DNA of 64,000 nucleotides from Salibaculum halophilum (lineage in GTDB: Bacteria > Pseudomonadota > Alphaproteobacteria > Rhodobacterales > Rhodobacteraceae): positions 1-64,000 of the forward strand of contig NZ_MSIT01000007.1 in assembly GCF_002094885.1 (NCBI RefSeq), given 5' to 3'. The notes beneath the pieces are model-generated. The model saw only the letters and a list, made by a program, of their open reading frames with translations, did no database searches and was not told where the DNA came from. This document shows positions 52,298 through 63,752 of this stretch, piece after piece. Positions within the stretch are counted from its first letter, which is position 1. Every line of letters begins with the position of its first letter. A program made the translations under genes and the position numbers.

Positions 52298-53413
52298 ATG
52301 ACGCGGCTTTCGATCGACACCCTGCACCTGTCCCATTTCCGGTCGCACAAACGGGCGCGGCTGGTACCCGACGGGCGCCCCCTGGCCATCCACGGACCGA
52401 ACGGGGCGGGCAAGACGAATGTCCTCGAAGCTGTCTCCATGCTCTCGCCGGGGCGCGGCATGCGCCGGGCCAGCGCCGAGGATTTGTCGCGCCGCCCCGA
52501 GGCGCTGGGCTGGAAGATCACCGCGACGCTGACGTCGCTGGGCCGCACCCACGAGATCGAGACCTTCTCCGAGAACGCCGCGCCGCGCCAGGTGCGCATC
52601 GACGGCAAGCCCGCCCCGCAGACGGCGCTGGGCCGGATCGCGCGCATTCTTTGGCTGATTCCGTCGATGGACCGGCTCTGGATCGAGGCGGCCGAGGGGC
52701 GGCGGCGTTTCCTCGACCGCGCGACGCTGAGTTTCGAGCCCGGACACGCCGAGGCCGTGCTCGCCTACGAAAAGGCCATGCGCGACCGCAACCGCCTGCT
52801 CAAGGATCAGGTGGATGACGCCCATTGGTATCGCGCGCTCGAGGCGCAGATGGCGCAGGCCGGGGCCACGATCCATCGCAACCGCGCCAATGCCATCGCC
52901 CGGCTTGCAGCGGCGCAGAACCGGGCCGAAACGGCCTTTCCCACCGCCGAACTGACCCTGACCCACCCCGACCCGGCTATCGCGGCCCCCGACGACCCCG
53001 AGGCCCTGCAGGCCGCGCTGGCCGAGGGACGCCGCCGCGACATGGCCGCCGGGCGCACCCTCGCCGGGCCGCATCGCGCCGACCTCGAGGCCGTCTTCGC
53101 CGCCAAGGGCGTGGCTGCCCGCGACTGTTCCACCGGTGAACAGAAGGCGCTACTGGTCTCGCTGATCCTGGCCAACGGCCGCGCCCTGGCCGCGGATTTC
53201 GGTGCCCCGCCGATCCTGCTGCTCGACGAGGTCGCCGCCCATCTTGACGCGCAGCGTCGGGCCGCGCTCTATGACGAGATATGCGCGCTGGGGGCGCAGG
53301 CCTTCCTGACCGGCACCGGCCCCGAGCTTTTCACCCACCTTGGCCCCCGCGCCCAGTGGTGCGCGGTCCGCGACAGTGACGGCACTAGCCATATCGAGGA
53401 GGATACCCCGTGA
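52298..53413 (+). CDS. recF: DNA replication and repair protein RecF
   Basis: A 371-residue ABC-type ATPase acting at single-strand gaps and stalled forks. Walker A GPNGAGKTN near residue 34; RecF-specific LWIEAAEGRRRFLDRATLSF; signature region DCSTGEQKALLVSLILAN; Walker B ILLLDEVAAHLD. Overlaps the VOC gene by four bases. Confidence 0.96.
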   Translation: MTRLSIDTLHLSHFRSHKRARLVPDGRPLAIHGPNGAGKTNVLEAVSMLSPGRGMRRASAEDLSRRPEALGWKITATLTSLGRTHEIETFSENAAPRQVRIDGKPAPQTALGRIARILWLIPSMDRLWIEAAEGRRRFLDRATLSFEPGHAEAVLAYEKAMRDRNRLLKDQVDDAHWYRALEAQMAQAGATIHRNRANAIARLAAAQNRAETAFPTAELTLTHPDPAIAAPDDPEALQAALAEGRRRDMAAGRTLAGPHRADLEAVFAAKGVAARDCSTGEQKALLVSLILANGRALAADFGAPPILLLDEVAAHLDAQRRAALYDEICALGAQAFLTGTGPELFTHLGPRAQWCAVRDSDGTSHIEEDTP

Positions 53414-53832
53414 CCCTGCCCTGCAACCGCGTGAATTTCATCACCCTCGCCGTTGCCGACCTCGCCCGCGCCCGCGCCTATTACGAGGCGCTGGGCTGGC
53501 AGGTGGAAAGCGCCAACGACACCATTGCCTTCTACGCCATGGACGGGGCGAAATTCGCGCTGTTCGCGCGCGACGGCCTGGCCCGTGAGACCGGCCGCGA
53601 CGGGTCGGCGTTGCAGACCGGCGGCATGACCCTGGCCCAGAACCACCCCGACCGCGCGGCGGTGGATGCCGCCCATGCCCATGCACTGGCCTGCGGCGCC
53701 ACCTCCGTGCGCGCGCCCTTCGAGACGGCCTGGGGCGGCTATTCCTGCTATGTTGCCGATCCCGACGGGCACCTGTGGGAGTTTGCCTTCAACCCCTTCG
53801 ACCCGCTCGACCCGGAGGGACGGATCGCGTGA
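53410..53832 (+). CDS. VOC family protein (glyoxalase-like)
   Basis: A 140-residue protein with one vicinal-oxygen-chelate fold: NFITLAVADLARARAYYEALGW opens the first beta-alpha-beta module, and YVADPDGHLWEFAFNPF closes the second, with the final Glu in the metal-ligand position. No substrate can be named. The start is GTG, overlapping recF by four bases; the stop overlaps the next GTG start. It appears to be read through from recF. Confidence 0.85.
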   Translation: MTLPCNRVNFITLAVADLARARAYYEALGWQVESANDTIAFYAMDGAKFALFARDGLARETGRDGSALQTGGMTLAQNHPDRAAVDAAHAHALACGATSVRAPFETAWGGYSCYVADPDGHLWEFAFNPFDPLDPEGRIA

Positions 53833-54371
53833 CCGGGCCCATCGACCGCATCGAGGAATGGCACCTGACGCCATCGGACGAAGCGCAGATCGCCCGGCTG
53901 TTGCGCGCTGCCTTCGATGACGCGGGCAGCGGCCGCAGCTATTACCAGCAGCGCCACCACCTGCGGCTGGTCCTGCGCGACCCGGGTATCGTCGGGCACG
54001 TCGCCCTGACCTATCGCGCGATCAGGATGGGCGCGGCACTGGTTGATGTCGCGGGCCTGGCCGAGGTTGCCACCGCCCCCGAGCGGCAGGGCCGGGGGAT
54101 CGCCACCCGTCTTCTGGCCGCGGCCCTGGCCGAGGTGCGGGCCAGCGCGGCCGATTTCGCCGTCCTGTTCGGGACCAGCCCGCTTTATGCCCGACACGGC
54201 TTTCGGGCGGTCGGCAACCCGCTGACCCATGTTCCGGTGCACGGCCAGTATACCGGCGATGTGGTCCGCCAGGACACGCCCGGCGCGCAGAACGACATGA
54301 TGATCCTGCGCCTGGGCCGCACGGACTGGGACCCGGGCGCGCCTGTCGACTTGCTGGGCACGAAGTTCTAG
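53829..54371 (+). CDS. GNAT family N-acetyltransferase
   Basis: A 180-residue acetyltransferase. The acetyl-CoA-binding motif is VATAPERQGRGIATRLLAAAL with the Q-x-x-G-x-G/A pattern, followed by FAVLFGTSPLYARHGFRAV. It resembles the AAC(2')-type subgroup by the later part, but the acceptor substrate is unknown. GTG start at 53829 overlaps the VOC stop by four bases. Confidence 0.85.
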   Translation: MTGPIDRIEEWHLTPSDEAQIARLLRAAFDDAGSGRSYYQQRHHLRLVLRDPGIVGHVALTYRAIRMGAALVDVAGLAEVATAPERQGRGIATRLLAAALAEVRASAADFAVLFGTSPLYARHGFRAVGNPLTHVPVHGQYTGDVVRQDTPGAQNDMMILRLGRTDWDPGAPVDLLGTKF

Positions 54372-54381
54372 AGGGTCGCGC

Positions 54382-55002
54382 ATGACGATTTCCGCAACCG
54401 AGGCCGCGCTTTATGCCGGCGCGCTTCTGATCCTGTTCCTCACGCCCGGCCCGGTCTGGCTGGGCCTGCTCGCGCGGGCCATGTCCGGCGGGTTCGCCGC
54501 CGCCTGGCCGTTGTCGCTGGGTGTCGTGGTGGGCGACGTGCTCTGGTCGCTGCTGGCGGTGCTGGGCATGGCCTGGGTGGTCGAGCAGGTGTCGATGGCC
54601 ATGATCGCCATGAAGGCGATCGCCTGCGGCACCTTCCTTGTCATGGGCGTGATGGTGCTGCGGGCGGCGGGCGGCGCGGTGGGCAAGGACACCCGCCTGA
54701 CCCGGCCCGGTTTCGCCGCCGGCTTCCTGGCCGGGCTGACGGTGATCCTGGCCAACCCCAAGGCAATCCTGTTCTACATGGGCATGCTGCCGGGGTTCTT
54801 CGACCTGACAACCCTGACGCCGGCCGACGTGGCCGCCATCGCGGCGATGTCGGCGGCCGTGCCGCTGGTGGGCAACCTCGTCATGGCCGGCCTCGTGGGC
54901 CGGCTGCGGGCGCTGCTGACTTCCGATGCGGCGCTGCGGCGAATGAACATCGCCTCGGGCTGTCTGCTGATCGGCGTAGGGCTGGGAATCCCCTTTTTCT
55001 GA
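54382..55002 (+). CDS. LysE/RhtB family transporter
   Basis: A 206-residue membrane protein with about six helices. It shows the family pattern: LFLTPGPVWLGLLARAMSGGFAAAWPLSLGVVVGDVLW early on, and GFAAGFLAGLTVILANPKAILFYMGMLP in the middle (in outline). Such proteins export amino acids or similar small metabolites. It lies ten bases after the GNAT gene. Confidence 0.87.
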   Translation: MTISATEAALYAGALLILFLTPGPVWLGLLARAMSGGFAAAWPLSLGVVVGDVLWSLLAVLGMAWVVEQVSMAMIAMKAIACGTFLVMGVMVLRAAGGAVGKDTRLTRPGFAAGFLAGLTVILANPKAILFYMGMLPGFFDLTTLTPADVAAIAAMSAAVPLVGNLVMAGLVGRLRALLTSDAALRRMNIASGCLLIGVGLGIPFF

Positions 55003-55025
55003 ACGCCGAAAGGGGCCGCATCGGC

Positions 55026-55054
55026 GTGACATTCCCCGGCCGATACCGTATAAG
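55026..55054 (+). promoter_or_regulatory. Probable sigma70-type promoter of gyrB
   Basis: GTGACA and TATAAG are spaced by 17 bases and end 28 bases before the gyrB ATG. This fits an own promoter for gyrB in the 80-base gap after the LysE gene. Confidence 0.55.
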
Positions 55055-55067
55055 ATCGCAGGAATGA

Positions 55068-57500
<2,433 letters not shown>

Positions 57501-57506
57501 GGCGCT

Positions 57507-58754
57507 CTAGTCCTTCAGAATATCCGCCATCACAGACAGGAATTGCGCCACCTCGGCCACTGAATTGTAGTGGCACAGGCTGACCCGCACGGCGCTGTCG
57601 CGGCCCAGCGGGGTCAGGATGTTGCCGCTGTAGTGGTCGGCCTTGCGGGTGTGGGTGCGGATGCCTTCGGTGTTCAGCCGTTCGACGATGTCGGCCGCCG
57701 CGTGCCCCTCGGCCCAGAAACAGACCAGCCCCTCTCGGGCTTGGTTGTCGGTGCCGCCGATCACATGGACGCCGGGCATTTCGGCCAGCGCCTTCAGGTT
57801 TCCGGTGCCGTGCAGCATCGCCTCGGTCAGGCGCGTCTCCTGCGCCCGGATCGCCCGGCCCGCGTCCTCAATCCGGCCGCGGCGGGTCTCGGCCGAGCCG
57901 ACCTGCCCGCCCAGCCAGTCGAAATAGTCCACCACGTCGGAGAAGGTGGCATAGGCCCCGGTATCGCGCGTGCCCAGTTCCCAGTTGCGGGCGGGCCCGC
58001 CGTGCAGCTGTTCCGGGCCCAGGTCGGTCAGCCGCTCGCCCACCCAGGCGACGCCGTAGCCGTGGCGCGAAAAGACCTTGTAAGGCGAGATGACATAGCC
58101 GTCGACACCGGCTGCCGCCACGTCGATATGGCCGTGGCTGGCGTGCTGGATGCCGTCCACGATGATGAGCGCCTCGGGCGCGACCGCGCGGATCGCACGC
58201 GCGATGCTGGGCAGGTCCATCCCCATGCCGGTGACGGGCGAGGTGTGCAGGATCGTGGCCACCGTCACGTCCGGCGTGACGGCGGCGGCATAGGCCTCGG
58301 GCGTGACGAGGCCCAGCGCGTCGTCATGCGGCACCAGCCGATGTTCCAGCCCCATCACGCCGGCCCAGTGCGCCGCCGCCGACCGCGATGCCGGGTGTTC
58401 CACCGTCGAGCCCAGCACCACGCCGCGCCCCTGCCGCGTCACGGCCGTCCTCACCAGCCGGAACAGCAATTCGGTGCCGCTTTCGCCAACGATCACCTGC
58501 CCGTCAGGCGCGTTGAAGAAATCCGCCCCCGCCGCCCGGGCACGCGCAATGACATCCATCAGCGCCTGCGCGGCGCCGTTGGCGCGGCCCTGGTTGTCGG
58601 GGATCGCGGCAAAGCGGGCCGAGGTCTCGACCACGCTGCTCAGCGTCAGCGTGCCGCCCGCGTTCTCGAAGAACACGCGCGGGCCGGTGAAGGGGCAGGC
58701 CGCGACATGGGCAAAGCGGCTGCGAATGTCCGTCAGCAGGGTGTCATCTATCAT
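57507..58754 (-). CDS. Class V aminotransferase-fold PLP enzyme (not a classic cysteine desulfurase)
   Basis: A 415-residue PLP enzyme. The cofactor lysine lies in GYVISPYKVFSRHGYG; upstream are VDGIQHASHGHIDVAA and ILHTSPVTGMGMDLP. It resembles SufS/CsdA in overall order, but the loop where the desulfurase Cys sits (RTGHHCAQ in SufS) reads RKADHYSGNI, without cysteine. So it is probably an aminotransferase or selenocysteine lyase-like relative of unknown substrate. The ATG at 58754 has AGGAGAG upstream. It converges on gyrB with a six-base gap. Confidence 0.8.
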   Translation of the reverse strand: MIDDTLLTDIRSRFAHVAACPFTGPRVFFENAGGTLTLSSVVETSARFAAIPDNQGRANGAAQALMDVIARARAAGADFFNAPDGQVIVGESGTELLFRLVRTAVTRQGRGVVLGSTVEHPASRSAAAHWAGVMGLEHRLVPHDDALGLVTPEAYAAAVTPDVTVATILHTSPVTGMGMDLPSIARAIRAVAPEALIIVDGIQHASHGHIDVAAAGVDGYVISPYKVFSRHGYGVAWVGERLTDLGPEQLHGGPARNWELGTRDTGAYATFSDVVDYFDWLGGQVGSAETRRGRIEDAGRAIRAQETRLTEAMLHGTGNLKALAEMPGVHVIGGTDNQAREGLVCFWAEGHAAADIVERLNTEGIRTHTRKADHYSGNILTPLGRDSAVRVSLCHYNSVAEVAQFLSVMADILKD

Positions 58755-58794
58755 TCGGCTCTCCTTTGGCCCCAGAGGATCGCAAGACGCCGGA

Positions 58795-59358
58795 TTAGCC
58801 AAGCCCCTCGGTGCCGTATTTCAGGATCACCGGCACGATCAGGTCTTCCTCGTCGTCCAGATGGCGGCGTAGCAGCTGGTCCATCCCCCGTGCTGCCTCA
58901 AGGAAATCGGCTGCGGCGGTCCGCGGGTCGGCCCCTGTCGCGCCCTGAATGGCGGTATTGGCCGAGGTCACAAAGCGGTGCAGGCGCCCGTCGAGCGCGT
59001 GGTGATCGGCGTCCAGTAACGCGAACCCCTTTTCGATCCGCGCATCGCGCGTCGCCAGAACCGGAAAGTAATGGTGATCCTCGATCTGGTGATGGCCGTG
59101 CAGCTGGTTGACGAACATGCCGCTGTAGTGGGCGACCGCCTGCGCGAAGCGGCGCGGGTCGGAGTTTTCGTCCAGCAAGGCCTCGCATTCCTGCTGCAAC
59201 AAGCCACCCAGCTTGCGGAACATCATGTGCCGGTCCAGCCAGAAGGCGATCAGCCCGTTGAACTGCGGGTCCGCCTGCCAGGCCTCGCGCGGGTGCTCGC
59301 GCAGCAATACCTCCAGGGCCCCGGGCAGCCCGTCGCGTGTTTCAAGCGATGTATCCAT
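58795..59358 (-). CDS. Hemerythrin domain-containing protein
   Basis: A 187-residue protein with the di-iron hemerythrin four-helix pattern. Ligand candidates are His in LDRHMMFRK, HGHHQIEDHHYFP, DADHHALDGRL and LRRHLDDEEDLIVP, the typical H-HxxxE-HxxxD spacing. It may sense or store oxygen, NO or iron. It is leftward, 10 bases before trhO, and likely co-transcribed with it. Confidence 0.85.
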   Translation of the reverse strand: MDTSLETRDGLPGALEVLLREHPREAWQADPQFNGLIAFWLDRHMMFRKLGGLLQQECEALLDENSDPRRFAQAVAHYSGMFVNQLHGHHQIEDHHYFPVLATRDARIEKGFALLDADHHALDGRLHRFVTSANTAIQGATGADPRTAAADFLEAARGMDQLLRRHLDDEEDLIVPVILKYGTEGLG

Positions 59359-59367
59359 GACATGGGC

Positions 59368-60291
59368 TTAATCCGCGGGACCGCCCCGGTCAGCCCCCAG
59401 ATGTTGCACACCCCGTGCGCGGGCAAGCGCGATCTGGCGCTGGCGTTCGCGAAAGCGGGCCTTGTCCGTCGCGTCGGTCTCGTGGTTGCAGTGATGGCAG
59501 GACACGCCGGCTTCATACTGCGGACGTGCGCGATCCGCGGGCAGAAGGGGGCGGCGGCAGGCGTGGCACAGCACATGCGGCCCCTCCTGCAACCCGTGCG
59601 TGACGCTGACCCGCTCGTCAAAGACGAAACAGCCCCCGTGCCAGCGGCTCTCGGCCTCGGGGACCTCTTCAAGGTATTTCAGGATGCCACCCCGCAGGTG
59701 ATGGACCTCGCCCACACCCTGGCCGATCAGGTAATTGGTGGATTTCTCGCAGCGGATGCCGCCGGTGCAGAACATCGCGATGCGCTTGCCCTCAAACCTG
59801 TCCTTGTTGCGTTCCCACCACGCGGGGAAGTCGCGAAGGCGCGCGGTTTGCGGGTCGATCGCCCCGTCGAAACTGCCGATGGCAACCTCGTATGCGTTGC
59901 GCGTGTCGATCACGGCGACGTCCGGCGCGGCAATCAGGGCGTTCCAGTCGGCGGGGTCCACGTAACGGCCGACGGCACCGCGCGGGTCCACATCCGGCCG
60001 GCCCATGGTGACGATCTCGCGCTTGAGCCGCACTTTCAGCTTGGCGAAGGGCGGATCGGCGGCGGTGCTTTCCGTCCAGCGCAGATCGGCGCAGCCGGGA
60101 AGCGCACGGATATGGGCCAGCACCCGGTCGATCCCGTCCCGGCTGCCCGCGATGGTGCCGTTGATCCCCTCGCGCGCCAGCAGCAGCGTGCCGGTGATCC
60201 CCGCGGTGCGGCAAACCGCGCGAAGCGGCCCCTGCAGCGCCGCCGGGTCGTCGAACGACGTGAAGTGATAGAGCGCGGCAACCGTGACCAT
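59368..60291 (-). CDS. trhO: tRNA uridine(34) hydroxylase TrhO (rhodanese-related)
   Basis: A 307-residue YceA/TrhO protein that makes 5-hydroxyuridine at the wobble base of tRNAs with oxygen. A ferredoxin-like N-domain precedes a rhodanese domain with the active-site loop MFCTGGIRCEKST. The GRYVDPADWNALIAAPDVAVIDTRNAYEV strand is typical, in outline. A C-terminal Cys-rich region (CHACRRPLL, CHHCNHE) suggests a metal-binding end. The ATG at 60291 fits; the frame is open upstream. Confidence 0.93.
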   Translation of the reverse strand: MVTVAALYHFTSFDDPAALQGPLRAVCRTAGITGTLLLAREGINGTIAGSRDGIDRVLAHIRALPGCADLRWTESTAADPPFAKLKVRLKREIVTMGRPDVDPRGAVGRYVDPADWNALIAAPDVAVIDTRNAYEVAIGSFDGAIDPQTARLRDFPAWWERNKDRFEGKRIAMFCTGGIRCEKSTNYLIGQGVGEVHHLRGGILKYLEEVPEAESRWHGGCFVFDERVSVTHGLQEGPHVLCHACRRPLLPADRARPQYEAGVSCHHCNHETDATDKARFRERQRQIALARARGVQHLGADRGGPAD

Positions 60292-60364
60292 GCGCGGGGC
60301 AATACGCCCTTGCCCTGTCCCACTCAACCCGTAGGTTGGGGCGCACCAACAGGCGGAGGCTGAC

Positions 60365-60958
60365 ATGACCCATGCTCTTGTCGTGATCGACGTGCAGAAC
60401 GACTTCTGCCCCGGCGGGGCCCTGGCCGTTGACGAGGGCGACCGGATCGTGCCCGGCATCAACGCGCTGATGGCCGATTTCGGCGCGGTGATCCTGACGC
60501 AGGACTGGCACCCGGCGGGGCATTCATCCTTCGCCTCCAGCCACGGGGCCGACCCGATGACCATGACGGAAATGCCCTACGGCCCGCAGGTGCTCTGGCC
60601 CGATCACTGCGTCCAGGGCACGCACGGTGCCGCCTTCCACGCGGACCTTGCCACCGACCGCGCCGACCTGATCATTCGCAAGGGGTTTAACCCGGCGCTC
60701 GACAGCTACTCGGCCTTCTTCGAGAACGACCACGCAACGCCCACGGGGCTGGAGGGCTACCTGCGCGCGCGCGGCATCGACACCCTCACCATGGTCGGGC
60801 TGGCCACGGATTTCTGCGTCAACTGGTCGGCGGTGGATGCCGCCAAGCTCGGGTTCACCGTCACCGTGCGCCGCGACCTCTGCCGCGCGATCGACCTGGA
60901 CGGCTCCCTCGACGGGGCCCTTTCGGCCATGACGGACGCGGGCGTCACCCTGGCCTGA
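60365..60958 (+). CDS. pncA: Nicotinamidase
   Basis: A 197-residue amidohydrolase converting nicotinamide to nicotinate. The catalytic Asp is in [12 protein letters not shown], the metal site in [12 protein letters not shown], the Lys in IIRKGFNP and the nucleophilic Cys in [12 protein letters not shown]. pncB follows after 22 bases, so both form a salvage operon feeding the Preiss-Handler route to NAD. Confidence 0.96.
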   Translation: MTHALVVIDVQNDFCPGGALAVDEGDRIVPGINALMADFGAVILTQDWHPAGHSSFASSHGADPMTMTEMPYGPQVLWPDHCVQGTHGAAFHADLATDRADLIIRKGFNPALDSYSAFFENDHATPTGLEGYLRARGIDTLTMVGLATDFCVNWSAVDAAKLGFTVTVRRDLCRAIDLDGSLDGALSAMTDAGVTLA

Positions 60959-60980
60959 GCGCCGCCCCGAGGAGAGAGCC

Positions 60981-62273
60981 ATGGTCGACATCGCCACCCG
61001 CGTCTGGAACCACAAGTGGAAGATCGACCCGATCGTCCGGTCCCTGATCGACACCGATTTCTACAAGCTGCTGATGTGTCAGTCGGTGTTCCGCAACAAG
61101 CCCGACACCCGGGTGACGTTCTCGCTCATCAACCGCAGCACCGACATCCGCCTGGCCGAGCTGATCGACGAGGGCGAGCTGCGCGAACAGCTCGACCATA
61201 TCCGCTCGCTCTCGCTGACCCGCGGCGAAAGCACCTGGATGCGCGGCAACACCTTCTACGGCAAGCGCCAGATGTTCACGCCCGAATTCATGGACTGGTT
61301 CGAGGCGCTGCGCCTGCCGCCCTACACCCTCGAAAAACGCGACGGGCAGTACGAACTGACCTTCGAAGGCCCCTGGCCCGAGGTCATGCTCTGGGAAATT
61401 CCCGCGCTGGCCGTCCTGATGGAGCTGCGCAGCCGCGCCGTGCTGGGCGAGATGGGCCGCTTCGAGCTTCAGATCCTCTATGCCCGCGCCATGACCAAGC
61501 TGTGGGAAAAGATCGAGTACCTGCGCCCCATCGACGGCCTGCGCATCGCCGATTTCGGCACCCGGCGGCGGCATTCCTTCCTCTGGCAGGACTGGTGCGT
61601 GCGCGCCATGACCGAAGGGCTGGGCCGGGGCTTCATCGGCACGTCCAACTGCCTGATCGCCAAGAACCGCGACCTCGAGGCGATCGGCACCAACGCCCAT
61701 GAACTGCCCATGATCTATGCCGCGCTGGCCGAGGATGACGCGGCCCTGGCCCGCGCACCCTACGCGGTGCTGTCGGACTGGCACGAGGAACACGACGGCA
61801 ACCTGCGCATTATCCTGCCCGACACCTTTGGGACGCCGGGGTTTCTGGACAACGCGCCCGACTGGCTGGCGCGCTGGACCGGCATTCGCATCGACTCCGG
61901 CGACCCGGCTCGGGGCGCCGAGACCGCCATCGCCTGGTGGAAACGCCGCGGCGAGGACCCGCGCGAGAAACTGATCATCTTCTCCGACGGGCTGGACGCC
62001 GAGCGCATCGCCACCCTGCACCGCCAGTTCGCCGGGCGGGTCAAGGTGTCCTTCGGCTGGGGCACCATGCTGACCAACGATTTCAAGGGCCTGACCGCGG
62101 GCGACACGCTCGCCCCCTTCAGCCTGGTCTGCAAGGCGGTCGAGGCCAACGGGCAGCCCACCGTGAAACTCTCGGACAACCCCGAGAAGGCCATGGGGCC
62201 GGTTGACGAGATCGCCCGCTACAAGCGCGTGTTCGGGGTGGGGGAGCAGGAAAGGTTGGAGGTTGTGGTTTAG
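60981..62273 (+). CDS. pncB: Nicotinate phosphoribosyltransferase
   Basis: A 430-residue enzyme making nicotinate mononucleotide from nicotinate and PRPP, with ATP hydrolysis. Family features are [30 protein letters not shown], with the regulatory His, and [15 protein letters not shown] for phosphate binding. GAGGAGAG precedes the ATG. It is the last high-GC core gene before the AT-richer insert. Confidence 0.96.
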   Translation: MVDIATRVWNHKWKIDPIVRSLIDTDFYKLLMCQSVFRNKPDTRVTFSLINRSTDIRLAELIDEGELREQLDHIRSLSLTRGESTWMRGNTFYGKRQMFTPEFMDWFEALRLPPYTLEKRDGQYELTFEGPWPEVMLWEIPALAVLMELRSRAVLGEMGRFELQILYARAMTKLWEKIEYLRPIDGLRIADFGTRRRHSFLWQDWCVRAMTEGLGRGFIGTSNCLIAKNRDLEAIGTNAHELPMIYAALAEDDAALARAPYAVLSDWHEEHDGNLRIILPDTFGTPGFLDNAPDWLARWTGIRIDSGDPARGAETAIAWWKRRGEDPREKLIIFSDGLDAERIATLHRQFAGRVKVSFGWGTMLTNDFKGLTAGDTLAPFSLVCKAVEANGQPTVKLSDNPEKAMGPVDEIARYKRVFGVGEQERLEVVV

Positions 62274-62337
62274 CATTCGACATAATCTTTAGATTGTGTT
62301 TTGCTAACCGTAGTTGTCGGATTTAGGAGGGACGTCC

Positions 62338-63216
62338 ATGGCGCGCCCAGCAAAGCTAGAAGTAGCAGCGCTTAGCATCAGGATCCAGAATGATAAGCCG
62401 CGCGATTATACGGGCCTCATTCTGGATATTTGCGGGCTGAAAACTGGAATGCGGATCCATGGCGAAAAGTATCTTGCGCTTTCTAATTTTAATGAAGAGT
62501 CGGGGTTTGGCCGCCTCGCGAAATACTCCGAAATTGATGTAGACGGTGATTGGTTCGATATCGAAGCATTTGACGTTGCTGATCCTGAATCGGTTGAGGA
62601 TGTAAGCATACCAGAAAAGTTACGACCGAACCTTGCGATATTCGAGTTTTTTCTTGATCGAGATAACCATTTGCTGATTTTTGAGACCTATGCAGATTCG
62701 AAAACGCTAAGCGCGAACTCCGTTGAAAAGTTTTTCAAGGCAATTCTCTCTAAGGAAGAAATTGAGAGCAAGTATGGAAAAGTTGAGGCTGATGTAGTCA
62801 AGAGCATTGATGAGGTCGACAAAATATTGAGCCTTCCAATGCTCAAGGAACTTACAGTATCGATCCGAAGGCCAAACTCTGATGGATTGCCCGAGGATGT
62901 TGCGGCAGATATAGAAGAGCGATTGGCAGAGCAGAATGGAGAAGAGTACGTAGAGGGCTTAAAGTCGCGAGATCATGATGGTTTGAAGCCGAATGAAAGA
63001 ACTAAGAAATTGGCTTATGTAGCTTCGGAGAATGGCGATGTATCTGCGAAATCAGTAAAAAATGGGATCTCAGTTTGGCATGAAACAAAGGAGAAGCCTA
63101 TGAAAGAAATGGACACATACTCGAAAGATGATACTCATACGACGACAGTTTTTCGCAGGCTGACTGAGAGAATTAGAGGGCGAATTCTCGCGGTTCGTAA
63201 GAGGATTACGGAATAA
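62338..63216 (+). CDS. DUF4747-like protein in an AT-richer accessory pair
   Basis: A 292-residue soluble protein with mixed alpha-beta character. The order of segments, AALSIRIQNDKPRDYTGLIL, FEIDVDGDWF-like EIDVDGDWFDIEAF, then SIPEKLRPNLAIFEFFLD, IFETYADSKTLSANSVEKF, VSIRRPNSDGL and LAYVASENGDVSAKSV, matches DUF4747 proteins as I recall them; no search was possible. The function of the family is unknown. The C-terminal 60 residues are charged and Lys/Arg-rich. TAGGAGGG lies before the ATG at 62338. Its stop abuts the next ATG. AT-rich codon use contrasts sharply with the neighbours and indicates horizontal transfer. Confidence 0.7.
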   Translation: MARPAKLEVAALSIRIQNDKPRDYTGLILDICGLKTGMRIHGEKYLALSNFNEESGFGRLAKYSEIDVDGDWFDIEAFDVADPESVEDVSIPEKLRPNLAIFEFFLDRDNHLLIFETYADSKTLSANSVEKFFKAILSKEEIESKYGKVEADVVKSIDEVDKILSLPMLKELTVSIRRPNSDGLPEDVAADIEERLAEQNGEEYVEGLKSRDHDGLKPNERTKKLAYVASENGDVSAKSVKNGISVWHETKEKPMKEMDTYSKDDTHTTTVFRRLTERIRGRILAVRKRITE

Positions 63217-63672
63217 ATGATAAGAGGTCTGAAACGGCTATACTCTGCATATGGAGGATTGAATGGCCTTATAAAATCTGGATACTTTTGGGTTTCTTTC
63301 GCCATCTGGCTTATTTGCGTCCCTTCTGGTCAAGCCTGGGAGTGGACTTCCGCTGCACAGTCGGTGTTACCGTCCCTCACTGGATTCTCGATCGCAGCGT
63401 TTGCTATTGTTTTTGCCGTTCTTACGCCCGAGCAGAAAATCGCCCTTCTTCGTATTAAGGATGAGAAAGACCCGCCATTGGTGAGGCTATTTTCCTCGAT
63501 CACGCACGCGACTTTAGTTCAGGTAACAGCGATCGCAATAGCATTTATCAGTGGGATTGCAAGCGATGAAAAAATATTGGATATTACCGAGCGAGTTGGG
63601 TTGGCTGCTGAAGCCGCAATGGTTTTGGGTCACGCTAAAACTTTTTTTCAGTACTTGGGCTCTTTGCATTAA
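63217..63672 (+). CDS. Small multi-TM membrane protein, frame interrupted near 3' end
   Basis: In the zero frame the protein has 151 residues, with membrane helices at about residues 22-38 (YFWVSFAIWLICV), 49-69 (LPSLTGFSIAAFAIVFAVL) and 96-114 (LVQVTAIAIAFISGI). The zero frame ends with LGSLH, inside what looks like a fourth helix. Shifting to the -1 frame at the T-run (63642-63648) gives 178 residues ending at TGA 63750-63752, with a natural hydrophobic segment (LFALIYGVVLVASVALAV) and tail SISKNTK. The ATG follows the DUF4747-like stop without a gap, so they form one operon. The family is not recognised. AT-rich codon use matches its partner. Confidence 0.65.
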   Translation: MIRGLKRLYSAYGGLNGLIKSGYFWVSFAIWLICVPSGQAWEWTSAAQSVLPSLTGFSIAAFAIVFAVLTPEQKIALLRIKDEKDPPLVRLFSSITHATLVQVTAIAIAFISGIASDEKILDITERVGLAAEAAMVLGHAKTFFQYLGSLH

Positions 63673-63752
63673 TATACGGAGTTGTGCTTGTTGCTTCTGT
63701 TGCGCTTGCTGTTTTTCAACTTACCTTATCGATTTCTAAGAACACAAAATGA
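63642..63752 (+). other. Seven-T slippery site and -1 frame extension
   Basis: Bases 63642-63648 are seven Ts, phased as AC-T TTT TTT-CAG in the zero frame, which is the X-XXY-YYZ arrangement used for -1 ribosomal slippage. The -1 frame from 63648 is open for 34 codons to TGA at 63750. One missing T in an eight-T run would look identical. I see no clear stem-loop or pseudoknot after it. Confidence 0.6.
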
